From: Sulfolobus sp. UBA167
GTDB taxonomy: Archaea > Thermoproteota > Thermoprotei_A > Sulfolobales > Sulfolobaceae
NCBI GenBank assembly: GCA_002495845.1
Contig: DAHF01000002.1
Span: 1-12,010, forward strand
DNA: 12,010 bases
Direction: 5' to 3'
This document shows, piece after piece, positions 11,893 through 12,010 of this stretch. The notes beneath the pieces were generated by a model. The model saw nothing but the letters and a program-made list of their open reading frames with translations, was not told where the DNA came from and searched no databases. Each line of letters opens with the position of its first letter. Position 1 is the first letter of the stretch. A program made the translations under genes and the position numbers.

Positions 11893-12010
11893 CGGGGGTT
11901 AAGGGTGTGAAAGTCCCTTCTTGAAGGATAGCCCCCTAAAAATGTTTTAGTGAAGAACAACATGTTGTAATCCAATGCCTACCGTGGTTTTCGCTTTCGT
12001 GCTTACGCTG
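11893..12010 (+). repeat. Element C: third copy of the dispersed repeat, cut by the window end
   Basis: GGGGGTTAAGGG is followed by a loop and CCCTT, giving the same 5' hairpin as A. GGGGG can also pair with CCCCC at 11932-11936. TTTTAGTGAAGAA matches TTAGTGAAGAA of A. About 20 nt later the sequence AATCCAATGCCTA aligns loosely with AGACCAAGGCTTA, and the window ends in TTACGCTG, matching CTACGCTG at the start of the conserved A/B core. The 3' half would lie outside the window. This copy is more diverged from A and B than they are from each other. It lies just after a gene, in the same orientation. Confidence 0.5.

Overview
The window looks like chromosomal DNA of a thermoacidophilic crenarchaeon, most likely a member of the Sulfolobales. 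Several signs agree. It has a short archaeal pyruvoyl decarboxylase of the SpeD type. It has Lrp/AsnC regulators with two helix-turn-helix domains and a Sulfolobales-style C2H2 protein. Arg codons are mostly AGG/AGA. Several genes have a TATA-like box 24-27 bp upstream of the start codon, which implies leaderless mRNAs, and T-rich stretches follow gene ends. No rRNA, tRNA, CRISPR array or intact transposase was found. The genus cannot be named from the sequence alone.

Layout. Positions 1-455 are non-coding. A SpeD-family decarboxylase proenzyme (456-830, +) is followed by about 520 bp without a convincing gene. A minus-strand pair follows: an orphan RecB/Cas4-like PD-(D/E)XK nuclease (2719-2165) and a double-HTH Lrp-like regulator (2117-1350). 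A short DUF5752-like protein (2932-3240, +) diverges from the nuclease. A second double-HTH Lrp-like regulator, paralogous to the first, lies at 4479-3700 (-). A family-2 glycosyltransferase follows at 4809-5789 (+). Next comes a translationally coupled pair of unrecognised, mutually related proteins (6045-7136 and 7133-7696, +). A minus-strand three-gene operon (10625-8143) encodes a sequon-rich secreted protein with a His-rich segment, a membrane-anchored protein with an extracytoplasmic domain and a cytoplasmic winged helix, and a small secreted or anchored protein. A C2H2 zinc-finger protein (11272-11868, +) ends the gene series.

Three related non-coding elements lie in the same orientation at 3461-3691 (A), 7716-7974 (B) and from 11893 to the window end (C). 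They share a 5' hairpin motif and a middle block. A and B also share a core of about 70 bp that is close to 90% identical by eye and a TTCAC end. They look either like a small structured-RNA family or like short derelicts of an IS200/IS605-type element (tnpB tail, guide-RNA scaffold and right end). B and C start within about 30 bp of a gene's stop codon.

How the genes may work together (inference). The nuclease and adjacent Lrp-like gene may be co-regulated, because the nuclease promoter carries many ACAAA/TTTGT half-sites and the Lrp-like gene has a TACAA-T-TTGTA palindrome at its predicted start of transcription. The surface operon looks like a one-component transmembrane signalling unit, in which an outer domain could control DNA binding directly. 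The glycosyltransferase could act on such sequon-rich surface proteins, but nothing in the sequence ties it to them.
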